Assembly (NCBI GenBank): GCA_030762935.1
Contig: CM060883.1
Location: forward strand, 51,916,001-51,980,000
Length of the DNA: 64,000 nucleotides
From: Hymenopus coronatus
Lineage: Eukaryota > Arthropoda > Insecta > Mantodea > Hymenopodidae
Direction of reading: 5' to 3'
The notes beneath the pieces are model-generated. The model was not told where the DNA came from. It did no database searches and worked only from the letters and a program-made list of their open reading frames with translations. Positions within the stretch are counted from its first letter, which is position 1. Each line of letters begins with the position of its first letter. A program made the translations under genes and the position numbers. Positions 25,461 through 36,728 of the stretch are shown here, piece after piece.

Positions 25461-26289
25461 CAGTCAAACATACTAACAGAGCATTCATACATGATAAAGC
25501 ATTCAATTCTATTGCATTATATTGTAATTTGTTTAGGATTAACACTTCTTGATAACTAAAGATTATACCACACTAATTAGTATATTTTATATTTATCCTT
25601 TTTATCCTTCATCGCCATCTTAGTCCGTCTTCACTGAGCTGCAACAAAATGCACGCACGTAAACTTGTTTTGTGGGATTTAAATTTGATGGGAACATTAG
25701 TGATATGATAAACCACCACATGCACAGTAAATGGGCAGAATATTCAGTAATGGACTATGTGAATTGTAAAGTCAACTCCCACATGTAAATTATTTATCTT
25801 ATTTAGACTTGCAATTAGAGTCTATGTCACTGGGAACAACATGGATTCCAACCCCATGGTTTGGTAAGGAGGGTGTTGGCAAGATTTATTCTGCTTTACT
25901 TTAAATTAATAAACAACTTTGCTTTTGTTACATTAATTTTTATTAATATGTTTATTTTAGCTTCAGTTTGTTTTATAGGCTCTGTTTAGTTGGAACCTCA
26001 AAATTGAAGAAGCAGATTTTTTCTACATATAAAAAAAGTCTTGCCTGTAATATATACAGCATGTTTGTTACAAAACTTGGCCACCAGGAAACGGCCCATG
26101 TTGCCTTCACTGCATTTCTCTGTTGTATTGTCACACGTGCATCAGTCTTACTCCTATTTTTGTCCAGTTCACACTTGAATAACATTAAGAATTTTTAGAA
26201 GTGTTTAGTTTTGCTTGAAGTGCTTTCAAAATGCTGTATACAGTAACACAAAGAATGATTATGTACAATACATATGTGCTTATATCATC
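25461..26289. other. intronic, no gene recognised
   Basis: Both strands are open over about 25970-26190 (70-76 codons) without a motif I recognise. Confidence 0.35.
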
Positions 26290-26600
26290 TTGTAGGGATG
26301 AAACTAAATTTCCTGGGTGTGTGTTCCGAATAGAGAGGCCGTTCATTTGCTTGTAAATAAATTCGGATAGAAGGGATCAATTTGTGATGGGAAAAGAAAG
26401 GTAAACAGGCATATGCTTATGGAGCAGAACTTAGACAAAATTGGAGAAAGTTTAGAACAGTCACTTCAGAAATCTCTTAGGCGTCTTGCACAAGAAACTG
26501 ACATTTCAAAAGCTTGCATGGAAAGCAACAAAACTTCTAAAACTCAAACCATAGAAGGTTACTGTTGTCCAGGAATTTCCAACATCTCCTGTGATAAGGT
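26290..26600 (+). pseudogene. N-terminal helix-turn-helix fragment of a Tc1/mariner-like transposase
   Basis: The frame from about 26413 gives KIGESLEQSLQKSLRRLAQE then TDISKACMES, the second helix-turn-helix region of a Tc1/mariner-related transposase family common in arthropods. Upstream K-F-P-G and G-K-R-K words fit the preceding linker. The catalytic domain is absent. It lies about 280 bp upstream of NTF2 exon 26880 and is unrelated to it. Confidence 0.5.
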
Positions 26601-26879
26601 ATGTTTTGTGTTTATTTTGATAATTACTAATGTGATTTGAAATTTTATTTGACATCCACACATGTGTGACTGGGTGGCGGGCCATGTGACTGCCAGTCAA
26701 GTGTACAGACGTGACTGGAAAATGGACCGTGCACTTGATGGCCAAGTTTTGTAGCATACTTACTGTGGTTTTGCAGTGAAAAAACTTGTATCTATAAATA
26801 TTCTGTTTAATAATTGTCAAATTCTGTAATTTTACTAGATATTTTTATATGTTTTAATATAAATGTTTGACTTTTGCAG

Positions 26880-26978
26880 AGTCTTAGCTTCCAAAAAATC
26901 AACCGAATCATAACAGCTGTAGACTCACAGCCTATGTTTGATGGAGGAGTTCTTATAAATGTTCTTGGTAGACTGCAG
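26880..26978 (+). CDS. Ntf-2: NTF2 internal coding exon (S-L-S-F-Q-K-I segment)
   Basis: Encodes 33 residues in phase 0, from SLSFQKINRI to VLINVLGRLQ. The acceptor is cttttgcag and the donor gtaaga. It joins in frame to the 24-residue exon about 19.9 kb upstream and covers the central beta strands of the NTF2 fold, with the family signature S-Q-P-x-F-D-G-G-V-L-I-N-V-x-G-R-L-Q. This is the last constitutive coding exon: both terminal exons begin with an acidic D-x-D-P-P-H-A-Y peptide that continues directly after the Gln. The introns on both sides are packed with transposon relics. Identity as an NTF2 exon is near certain. Confidence 0.95.
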
Positions 26979-27852
26979 GTAAGAAAATTTCTGGAATTTC
27001 CTATTTAATTGCATTAACTGCAAGTATCTGCAAAATGTAGTTAATGTAAAAGTTAAAAGAAAATGTCACAAATAGCTAAATACCTTTATCTTCTTGGAGT
27101 GAGAGAAAGGAGTACTTCAGATTAGAAACATGTCTTCAATATACTTTGAAAGGCACAGATGAATCCCCTTTTTTGTATTATAAAAGAATATTATGCACTA
27201 GTGCAGCCAAAGTATAAGCAAATCTTATTTACTCTTATTTGATTTAGGTATCAAATTTGGAAGTGTAATGCCTTGTCATGGACAGCCATAGTAATATAAC
27301 AATAAAGATTCTGAAACATTGACCACTTTAATTACAATGAATAGTCCACACACTTCATTTTTAAGAACTAATATCTTTTGGGAACCATTGTTTCCATCCT
27401 TAATAGGTCAACAGATGTCATTGCAAACATGGGTTCTGGAAACATATTCTAGTTTTTAAAAGTAATTGAAGTGTGTAGTTCAACTATTAATTGTTGACAA
27501 GTAATGTAATATCTTCACTGTTATTAGCTTCAGAATAAACAATGGAATGACCATTTTCATTCTCTCCCTCCCCTCTCACCATTTTTGTTTTAAAGTTAGA
27601 GGTATTAAACCAGTTCACAAAGCATAGTAGGTATTTCTCACAAGTACTGTCATAAAAGATATGTTAAAACCCAAAACATGTATCTATTTTTGTTCCAGAA
27701 GTATGTTAGAAAAAATATTTTATATTATTTTCATTACAATAGATGAACTAATACTGCCAGTAGACCACAATGTTCATATCTTCTGCATGAATCAAGTAGT
27801 TATAAATATTAAAGCTTTAAATAACTATCTGCCAGATTTTACTTTTGCTACC
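26979..27852. other. intronic, nothing recognised
   Basis: Begins with the donor of the SLSFQKI exon; otherwise AT-rich sequence with stops in all frames up to R1 copy f. Confidence 0.35.
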
Positions 27853-28835
27853 AATTTCTATGTACTACACGGTGGGTAGAGAAGGTATTGTATTCCAGCC
27901 AAAAATGTGATAATGAGATTTCACCAGAAATATATGTTTTAAGGATCCACGAGTCCCAAAAAACATTTTTAGAAAAAGGCCTATGTGTGTAAGTGGAATC
28001 AATACTCAAAAACAAAAAAGTTAGTTAATCGGTGAACTTGGTATTTAAGCTTGTTACCACCAAGGATGCAACACTCAGGAAAATCCCCCCACATCCAAAC
28101 TACCCTTTACATGGAATATTTTTCAAAAATGTTTAATTTCAAAACATTACTAACAATTTTGATTATATACCATATGTTTAAGATATTTTCCTGAAAAATA
28201 AAATGTATATCTTGAGTTGGAAACCATCAACAATGAAGACCACATGGCTTCGAAACCAGTCTGGAAAAACTATATGTAAGTAATACTTGGACGTTACAAA
28301 TCCAACTCAGAAATATTCTGTATATCTGGAATTTTCTGGGACTAGCCTCTGAAGTCCTCTTCATTCTGAATGACTTTGCATAACTGGTAAAGCATAAGAG
28401 AGAGGGAGAGGGATAAACTTACTACACAAAAAATGTACATCTGCTCTACACATAATTTATGTCCTTTGCATTTTTGTTGTGGAGGTAACTGTTTCCCAAA
28501 TATTTCTTGTTATTGTTTTCTATTGTAAAATGCTTATTCTTTTCTCATACAGGAAGTCTCCCGTGCTACTTTTGTTTTTCTCCTGGACAAGCAAAGAACC
28601 GGATTTCAATGATTATTGCATAGTGACAGCTTTTAAAATATTTTACTATTGCTTTAGCATGTGCATTCCTTTAGTTCTGTTCTACTTATAAGGAACTAAG
28701 TGGTAAAGAGTCTGCTAATGCTTATCTCAATTAGCATGGGTTACAAAGAAAAATAATTTATTGTAAGAAGTTTGTAGAGCAGCTACAGAAAGTCATGTGA
28801 ATGTAACATTTGATTTTTTCAACTGCAAAATCACT
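27853..28835 (+). repeat. R1 copy f
   Basis: Begins at the gggtagagaaggtattgtat end and runs to the tail (gaaagtcatgtgaatgtaac). About 110 bp with no R1 match (28210-28320) interrupts the middle. It is followed head to tail by copy g. Confidence 0.7.
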
Positions 28836-28839
28836 ATTC

Positions 28840-29745
28840 ATTTTTACTTTCTCTAGCACAAATGTACATACAATGTACGTAATAGCTAAAGAAGGTGTAG
28901 CATTGCACCCAAAATTCAATATCAAGATTTCACCGGAAATGTATATTTTGAGGTCCGCTGAGTCCAAAAAAAAAAAAGCCTTTTTAGAAAATATTCTGTA
29001 TGTCGTGGACAGCATAGCTAAAAAAAATAAAAAATGACTGTTAAATAACAAACTATCATAAATTTTTATGTTTTAGTATTTTCCAATGATGCAAAATTAA
29101 GATTTTCAAGAAAATTCTCCCACCTCAAACTACCCTTTTCATGGAAAAAACTTTGAAAACTTTGTTTTTTTCTCAAAAATGGCTAACGGTTTTGATTAAA
29201 ATACAATATATTTACATGGCAAATAATGTATATCTTGAATTTTCTGGGAATAGCTCTGAAGACCTATTTATTCTGGATGAATTTTGCTGAACTTTGCATA
29301 ACGTAAACCATAAGAGATGACAAAACCTTACTTTTTTTTTTTTTTCTTTTTTTTTTTTTCTTTTTTTTTTTTTCTTCTTCTTCTTCTCCCCATGCAGTTG
29401 ACGATTTCTGAGACATTCCTTGTCATTGGTTTCAGTTTTAAAATACTTAAAAATGTTTCATATAGGAATTTGTAATGTTTCATATAGGAATTTGTAAACT
29501 CCTATCCATGCAGAGAAACGGATTTCAATCACATGGCATCCAGCTGTTAAAAGATTTGACTATCGCTTTAGCTTAGTGAATTTCTTTACTTTCCTTCTAC
29601 TTACAAGGGAACAAGCAATAAAGACAATTTCTGCTAGTGTTTTATTTTGATTATCATGAAGTAGATAGAAAAATAAGCTTTCAACAATAATTTGTTATAG
29701 TGATTTAGAGAAAGTCATGTAATTGGAACACATCAGATATTTTAG
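28840..29745 (+). repeat. R1 copy g
   Basis: Starts with tttttactttctctagcaca and an imperfect palindromic end, keeps the caccggaaatgtatattttg word, carries a T/C-rich run at 29332-29390, and ends agaaagtcatgtaattggaa. Confidence 0.72.
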
Positions 29746-30459
29746 TTCATTGATGAAATTAATATGACACATGCAGACAGTTAAAGCGTGTTTTAATAAA
29801 CTGAATTAGAAATTAGCAAAGCTAAAACACAGTAATTGGCAGCTAAACTAGAGCAACTTCTTTCTAGAAATTAAAGAAAAATTTTAAATTCCATACTTTT
29901 CCCAAGCACATTCTTCACCAATGAAACAACACATACTTTATTGATGAAAAATCTAGCTACATTCTGTTATTTAGCTATAAGTGTTATTCCAAGAAATGGA
30001 GCGCAAACTCAAAATTACACAAGTGTGATGTATCATTGGCAGCAATATCTGTATAGATATGTTAATTGTAGCTTTTCCGACATTTTGTTTTTTATTGTAA
30101 TCAGTAAACATGGAGAGTAAGAAGGTGGGCTGAATTGTTTTCTACAGACCACTGATACACCTCTCCTACAGAAAACTAACATAGAACAACCTTGTGCTTA
30201 AAGATGACCACACAAGGCTACATATTGTTAAACAAGTATTGTGCATAAAGTTAACATAATTTCATTCTAAGAACTTACTGAGTGACTTGAATTAGCACCT
30301 AACTAGAGTTGCACATTTGTGGATTAATATTCTGGCCAGTGATTGTGACGTATCATTTCCAGCCTTGAAAAATATCTCTACAGATTAGCGACAAAACATA
30401 AAGATACAATTCATAAAAATCATGACTACAAAATACACTTTGTACAGCCATGCCTTTGA
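29746..30459. other. intronic, nothing recognised
   Basis: AT-rich, no open frame of note and no repeat match within the window. Confidence 0.35.
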
Positions 30460-30850
30460 GTGTTGGCACCTATTTTAATACTCTTTTGGCTAGAACTGCC
30501 TATAATAATTATAGTAGCTTTAAATGTGCGAATTCACAATCACAATATCCAAAAGGTGAAGGAAAAATTGTTAGTATCACTTTAGAGACTTTTGAAGGCA
30601 GGGAAGATCTCAGAATCATGCCAGATTTGTCTACTGCTATGTTGCTATTGTAGCCCAATATGCACCCTGGTTTTCTCACTGGAGTATTTGTTCTTCTATT
30701 AACTTTCCTGAATGCTTCATGGCAGTTATATGCTTTGTAGACAGCAGACACACCTCTTGCCTGTCCATCCATTTCAGTTCTATCATGTTGTTAGTATGAC
30801 TGCATTCCAGTTCTTCTTTTTTCAGTTTTGATGTTAGCTTGCTATTTTTT
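30460..30850 (-). pseudogene. piggyBac transposase fragment (different family)
   Basis: The minus-strand frame has KLKKEELEC, then a degraded W-M-D-G-Q block, then KPGCILGYNSNIAVDKSGMI, which matches the K-P-x-C-I-x-x-Y-N-x-x-M-G-x-V-D-x-S-D block of piggyBac transposases. The sequence differs from the two full copies, so it is a separate lineage. Confidence 0.55.
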
Positions 30851-31005
30851 CATACTGTGCTGCAAGCTTTTGTGCCATTTTTGTGAAGCTAATAAAATAG
30901 GGGAGTTATCCAGCCAAATATTGTACCCTTTACCTAAATATTTCTCCATGAATGTCTGTACCACTATTGAAGTTTAGTTGAGTTGATTTTGTAACACTAC
31001 ATCAC

Positions 31006-31009
<4 letters not shown>

Positions 31010-31036
<27 letters not shown>

Positions 31037-31445
31037 CGGAAAACATGTTTCAGAAGCCATGTGCTTCCATTGTCAATTACTTTGGTCGACTGCCAGCATC
31101 GCTTGCTGTGGTGGTTGTCTCTGTCCCTGGTGGTGGTTTGATGAACCTCTGAATGAGTAGATCGCCTGACGGGATTTCAAAATTGAAAACGCGGTTCTTG
31201 TTTTTCATATATATATGTTTTCCCAAACTTTTAATTCTGTCTTCCTTGTGACGTTTTGAGGATTTTTGGGCTTCTATTTATGGTTTGTTTCTCTTTCCAA
31301 AAATGCCAAGCTACTGCAGATTTGTCATCTTGTTTGAGTTTAATATTTCTGTGGTGTTCTTTTGCCCTTGTTTTTATATTTCTTTTTGTTTGGCCGATGT
31401 AGATTTTTTCACAGTCATTACAGCTGAACTGTACCACTACCCTAG
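31010..31445 (-). mobile_element. second PLE, 3' fragment with GIY-YIG endonuclease
   Basis: Minus-strand frame 31437-31231 reads FSCNDCEKIYIGQTKRNIKT then RAKEHHRNIKLKQDDKSAVA, the YIG half, C-x2-C pair and catalytic Arg/His of a PLE endonuclease. It is diverged from the 9 kb element and truncated upstream of the GIY. The downstream sequence ends near a T26 run (31011-31036) and carries a hammerhead-like stretch at 31044-31076. Confidence 0.75.
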
Positions 31446-31689
31446 AAATTCAAAAAATTTGCCCCAGAAGAATGTCTGTAGTTGTCCCCATGTACATAAT
31501 AAAGTCAAGATGCATCTTGTTTTACAGTCGCTCATCACAAATTACGTTATTCCAAACTTATGGTGCTTGGATGAAATGTAGTATAAAAATAGGAGATGCA
31601 CCTCGAAGAATACAAAGCTCACGTCAATGCAGATATTGCAAAAAGGTTTGAACACTTCCATAAATTTGATTCTAATTAGATCTATTACA

Positions 31690-31745
31690 GTCGCGCTCCA
31701 TGGTGTAATGGTTACCATGCATCCCAAGACATGTAGTGGATGAAA
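31690..31745 (+). repeat. S1 SINE head fragment
   Basis: gcgctccatggtgtaatggt matches the A-box head of the 47.2 kb copy. The body is not recognisable after about 31745. Confidence 0.45.
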
Positions 31746-32699
31746 TGTGGGGTTTCAAGAAGTGGATGTTTGAGCCAGTTTTCTGTATGGACAATTTTTT
31801 TACCCTGGCCACCAGCAATGCTGTTCCCAAAAGAATATTGTTCTTCCTGGGTGACATTTTCCCATTTTTGTGCATGAGACCGTAGCCGTGTAAAGATTAA
31901 ATGTAATGCATATGTGTTACTTCAAAATATATGGATCTTGTGCATCTTTTAAGGAGCTTTTGCCCTGTGAAACTGGTATAGATCATAATGCATGTAGGTC
32001 ATGCACACTTAAAATGTGCATTAGCATGCAAACTTTCTCCTGTACTGTTTCCATTCCATCACTACAATGTTATATCAATGCCACTAGATGGTAGCACACT
32101 ATGACAAGTAGTTAAAAGGTACAACTGCAGAAACATTTTCTGCCTTCTCCATACTCACAACTATAATTTATACATTATTTCATTTTTTCATTACTACACT
32201 TAATTATATATATCTGTGGACAAAAAAAAAAATAATTAGATCTCCAGATTCCATGTGTTGATCAAAGGGTTTTGTGTAGGTTCGTAACAGCTGTGTTCAC
32301 TACACTTATGCAGGAACTCTAGAATGATCTGTGCTGGGAGTATAATGGTCAACTTATAAGCTACTGAAAACAGATGGAAAAATGTTTTGGTGACCAAGAG
32401 ATAAAGAAACCACTGGTTGCACTCATAAGCTCCTAGGTTCAAATCTTGCTTTACTTGTTAATTTTTATGTTGTAAATTTTATGACTGGATATGAAGCACA
32501 TAATATTGCATTAATATAATTTTAGCATTTGAAGTTTTGAACGTATCTATGCACACAAAAACATAATTCCACTAGAATATACATTTTAAATAACTGGATA
32601 AATAAATCCAAATGAACTGTTAACATCTAAAACTAAACCACACAAAAAATAAATCATAATATCGGTGTATGACCCCCAGCTCATTTAATGCCTCAATCT
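31746..32699. other. intronic, nothing firmly recognised
   Basis: A B-box-like ggttcaaatcttgc at about 32431 hints at another SINE head, without a body I can match. Confidence 0.3.
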
Positions 32700-33620
32700 T
32701 CAGGGCATAAATAAAATTAAATCCCTGCAGTAATATGGACAAGAAGCTACATCATCCCTGACTTCTTGAATTTGTGTTTAGAGCCATCTTGGGTCCTATG
32801 TGCATCTGTAGGGAAATTCAAGTGCAGCTCCCTTTTCACCTCAGTCCACAGTTTCAATAGTTCAAATCTAGTGAACTGGGAGGCCAATCTACCACTCTCA
32901 TATCCTGCCTCTCTGAGAACCAATTTGAAACCTTTCAACACATGTGGGCAGGATGATTATCCTGTATGAATTCAACAATACCATCTCATCCTCATAGAGG
33001 GAATCATTCTCGAGTATTACCATGCATTGCACACTATTCAGTATGTCATCAAGGTGCCACAATACATTTGGACCATCCCTGGTAATCCAGCCCCAATAAG
33101 TTTCAGATAACATGACCGTGATTGAAGCCATGTATTTTGGATCGTATCGTGACTCCTTTCTCCCTTATGTGTGGAAGAAAATATTACCTCATCTGAGAAT
33201 ATCATTTATTCCAGTCATGGTTGGCATTTTCCTCTGCAAACAAGAGGCAAAGCAATTGTGATTATCTGTCAGAAGTTGCTTTTTAACTGCGGTTGGTGCA
33301 TGAAGTTCTATGTTATTTATTCATCACAGAGCTTTGAGCTGGTCCATGGAATTGTGAATGTGTCTTCATTTCAATAACAATTTGAGATCCTTTCCATTGC
33401 TGCAATTAAAGCTGAATCCATTTTGGGAGTGGACACAGTCTTCTTCCTGAACCAAGAAGATGGCATTCAGTCCTTTCCCTGAATAATCTCACCCACCTTG
33501 CCCTGTAGTTGCAGGGACTCCAATATGAGCTGCAGCTTCAGGAGGACAAAAACTTGTCACATTGATTAGAGCAAGGAGAGACTTCCTTGTGCCTATGTCT
33601 TTGTGTGCATGTTCTGCCAT
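32700..33620 (-). pseudogene. Tc1-type transposase relic
   Basis: An ATG at 33620 (MAEHAHKDIGTRKSLLALI) begins a helix-turn-helix-like N-terminus. Later blocks, in shifting frames, are MIFSDEVIFSS (the S-D-E catalytic Asp block) and YWGWITRDGPNVLWHLDDIL (W-G-x-I-x-x-x-G). A degraded Q-D-N-x-P-A-H follows, then VDWPPSSLDLN near the third catalytic residue and K-L-W-T-E-V-K-R-E-L. This is the Tc1 (DD34E) order. Many stops; terminal repeats not found. Confidence 0.65.
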
Positions 33621-34243
33621 TGTCAAACATGATATGATTAACTGAAAGAGAATCTGTCAGGCCCGATGCATGCACACCCTTCTGTGCAGCATATTGCAGT
33701 TAGGTAGAGTAAACCCTTAAAGAAGCATTAAAATAACCATGGTATGTTGCTAAACATTATTAAGAGAAGAAAACAAGTGTTAACTACATGCAAGAAGTGA
33801 ACTTACTACCTTCACCATAGAAGTACCCTACCTTTTGTCACAACACTACAGTGAAGACACATGGAAGGCAACATGTTTAGTAATGCCATACAACAATTTG
33901 CTGCAGCAGCTACACAACTGTGCTGCACATGGCATAATCAAGGCTCTGTGCCATATAAGACATAAACAAATTTGACATTCAAGAAATGGCTCATTTGTTT
34001 GTTCATGGGTGTATGTAACAAACATCCACAAAACTTTCATCAGACTAGTTATGGCAATGGTGCCAACAGTTGTATCAATTTGTTCATAATCATAACTATT
34101 ATGCAGCAGATATTTCACATTTTTAGAGCTAAATAGCCCTGCTGGGTCCCTGACTGGAGTTACAGTGAAGAGAATTAACCGTAGCAGAGGTGGACAAGTC
34201 CTTTTTCCTGATAGTATACAGCAGTACAGTGCAGAAAATACTA
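33621..34243. other. intronic, unrecognised open frame
   Basis: The minus strand is open for 141 codons (34271-33846), rich in Cys and Leu, with no motif I recognise. Its first codons overlap the mariner end, so it is probably chance. Confidence 0.3.
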
Positions 34244-35703
34244 GGATCGGCTGATAAATCCTGGGCTTCACACAGATATGGCGCCACTAGGCCAGTTAGA
34301 TGTTAGCGTCATAAAGTTAAACTCTAGACTAGCTTGTATCCATAGTTAAAGGTCAATAGCTTGCTTAGTTTTCGAATGACAGTATTTTAAACAAGACAAC
34401 CCTAGAATTTACACGAAAATGCACGAAAATGGAGGATTTGGAAAAACAAGCAGTGATTAAATACTTACATTTAAAAGGCTTAAAGCCTAGAGAAATCAAG
34501 GAGGAAATGGAGAGTACATTGAAAGACTCTGCCCCTTCATATTCAGTGATTAAAAGGCGGGTTGCAGAGTTTAAAATGGGGTACAAGCACTAGTGATAAG
34601 CCTCGCTCTGGATGCCCTATAAAAGTGACAACTCCAGAGATCATTGAAAAAATTCATCATTTAGTACTAGAAGATCACAGATTAAAGTTATTTGAGATAG
34701 CAGAGGCTATAAACGTACCAAAAGAATGTGCAAGTAATGTTTTGGTCTGTGCAAGATGGGTACCGCTTTTGTTAGCACCTGATCAAAAACTGCAAAGAAA
34801 AACTGTCTCTGATAATGTGGAGCTCACTGTAAAAATCCCAGTGAATTTTTGACTGTTTGTTTGGTAGTGTTTAATGCCCGCTTTAACTACTCATGGCACC
34901 ACAGGTGGTGACACTGATGATACATGAATGATAATGGAGCACCGGTGGAATGAGATGGCAGGGGAAACCGGAGTACCCGGAGAAAACCTACCCCAGCGCT
35001 TCTTTGTCCACCACAAATCTCACATGCGTCGCTTGGGATTGAACCCAGGCCGTCTAGGTGAAAGTGAATTTTTGAGATGGCTTATTACCATTGGATGAAA
35101 CTTGGATATATCACTACACTCCAGAATGTAAATCACAGTGAAAACAGTGAATTGTGCTAGGTGAACCAACTCCAAAAAAGGCAAAGTCAATTTTGCCTGC
35201 TAACAAGGTTATGGCGAGTGTTTTCTGGGATGCACAGGGAATTATTTTTATTGATTACTTGGAAATGTATTACTGGTGACTACTGTGCAAGCTTACTGCA
35301 ACGTTTGAGTGATAAGGTGAAAAGAAAAAGACCTCATTTGGCAAAAACTTGTTTCATCACGACAATGCTCTGGCCCATCGTTCAGTCATTGCAATGGGAA
35401 AAATGTGCGACTTAAAGTTTGAACTGCTTGAACTTCCACCCAGTTCGCCAGATCGTAGCACCCAGTGACTGCCACCTGTTCCCAAACCTCAAAAAATTTC
35501 TTGGAGGAAGAAGATTTCACAGCAAAGAGGCCATTGATGCAGTAGGACCTTGATAAATCATACTACAGAGATGGTTTAATTAAATTAGAACGCTGATATG
35601 ACAAATGTATTAGCCTTTCTGGAGACTATGTTGAGAAATAAAGCAAAAAAAATTGTTTTAAAAGCTATTTTCAACGAGAGGCCCGGGGCTTATCAGCCGA
35701 TCC
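34244..35703 (+). mobile_element. mariner element, degraded, with a SINE inside
   Basis: The left end GGATCGGCTGATAA matches the right end (reverse complement GGATCGGCTGATAAG) at 35683-35703. The left end is preceded by TA; the right flank is TC, so the target duplication is eroded. The transposase starts at 34430 (MEDLEKQAVIKYL), shifts frame near 34580, continues through LVLEDHRLKLFEIAEAINVP, D-E-T-W-I-Y-H-Y-T-P-E (first Asp), H-H-D-N-A (second Asp) and SDCHLFPNLKKFLGG (third Asp). Resembles irritans-type mariners. Interrupted by the SINE at 34853-35062. Confidence 0.75.
34853..35062 (-). mobile_element. tRNA-derived SINE inserted in the mariner
   Basis: 210 bp bounded by a 13 bp duplication agtgaatttttga (34840-34852 and 35063-35075). 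On the minus strand it starts with a tRNA-like part containing the B box GGTTCAATCCC, then a body with ggttttctccgggtactccg, a core word found in many invertebrate SINEs, and ends aaacactaccaaacaaacag. The intact duplication shows it is younger than the mariner. Confidence 0.85.
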
Positions 35704-36030
35704 TCAGTTTAGTTGTTATACTGGAGTGTAACTGGATATTTGCTGGCATGGTCAGGATGACTTTAATTGGTAGTTAAACTGTGAGTGTGGAAGGCTAAGG
35801 ATCTCCAGGGTGATACAACAAGAGGAGCAAATAAACTTATAGCAACAAGGAATATTATGTATATAGCTTAATGATATATGGATGTGAAACTTGGTCATTA
35901 TTAACCCTGAGAGCATGAATAACAAAATGCCATCAGAAAAGTGCCTGGAAATTTTAGAGCTGAATACAGGGTTTTAAATTATTAGTAATAAAATGAGTAC
36001 CAAATGACAAAGGGAGCTGAATCTTTTTTA

Positions 36031-36071
<41 letters not shown>

Positions 36072-36323
36072 ATTTGTAAAAAATTAAAAACAAAAGAAAA
36101 ATTTGAAAATAAAATAAAAAAATCCCAAAATAATTAATTACATACAAAACCTTACTATACATAAAGTTCAGCCTAATGAGATGAAAATACAGATATTTCT
36201 TTACTAAAATGGCAATCTATTTTGGTTTGGTGTTATACAAAAAGTAAGTTCATGTAACCTAAACACTGAAAGCTGAAAAAAAATCACCAAAAGAAAGAAA
36301 GAAAGAAAAAGAAACCACGCACA

Positions 36324-36324
<1 letters not shown>

Positions 36325-36382
<58 letters not shown>
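36325..36382 (+). repeat. (CA)n microsatellite, about 58 bp
   Basis: Uninterrupted CA run preceded by an A/G-rich GAAA-repeat stretch. It lies in the intron about 2.4 kb upstream of NTF2 exon A, again CA in the sense orientation. A shorter GT run followed by GA repeats lies at about 36031-36068. Confidence 0.95.
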
Positions 36383-36384
<2 letters not shown>

Positions 36385-36469
36385 CACAATACAACCAATA
36401 ATGTGAAAATGGCATAAAACAATAGGGTAAAGATGTTGTGTAGATTACTGTACAATTTAGTGCTTGTGT

Positions 36470-36728
36470 TGTTGCATTGCTGAATGGTTGACTCACATTG
36501 CCATAAATCCATTTCGATAAGTACAAGTGCATGCGTACAAGGGCTCTTGTTATAGAATGCATTTTCATTGCTGGAGCTAGAATGAATGTCCTCTTTTCTT
36601 ATGTCAATGTCAGAAATGCTTTCATCAAGGTCTGAAAATTCAAAATCACTCTCACTTTCTTCTAATACATTTTGAACTGTAATTCTTATTTCCTTTTCAG
36701 TTAATAACCTTTTGCTAGATTACGCCAT
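36470..36728 (-). pseudogene. acidic N-terminus of a piggyBac-like transposase, fragment
   Basis: An ATG at 36728 gives a frame (stop at codon 3) with KRLLTEKEIRITVQNVLEE, ESESDFEFSDLDESISDIDI and a Ser/Asn tail, resembling the acidic N-terminal segment of piggyBac-type transposases. No catalytic domain follows; the frame runs toward the CA repeat. Identity is tentative. Confidence 0.35.

Noticed and set aside
36204..36568. Cys-Val-rich minus-strand frames
   Set aside because: Mostly the CA microsatellite at 36325-36382 read on the minus strand.
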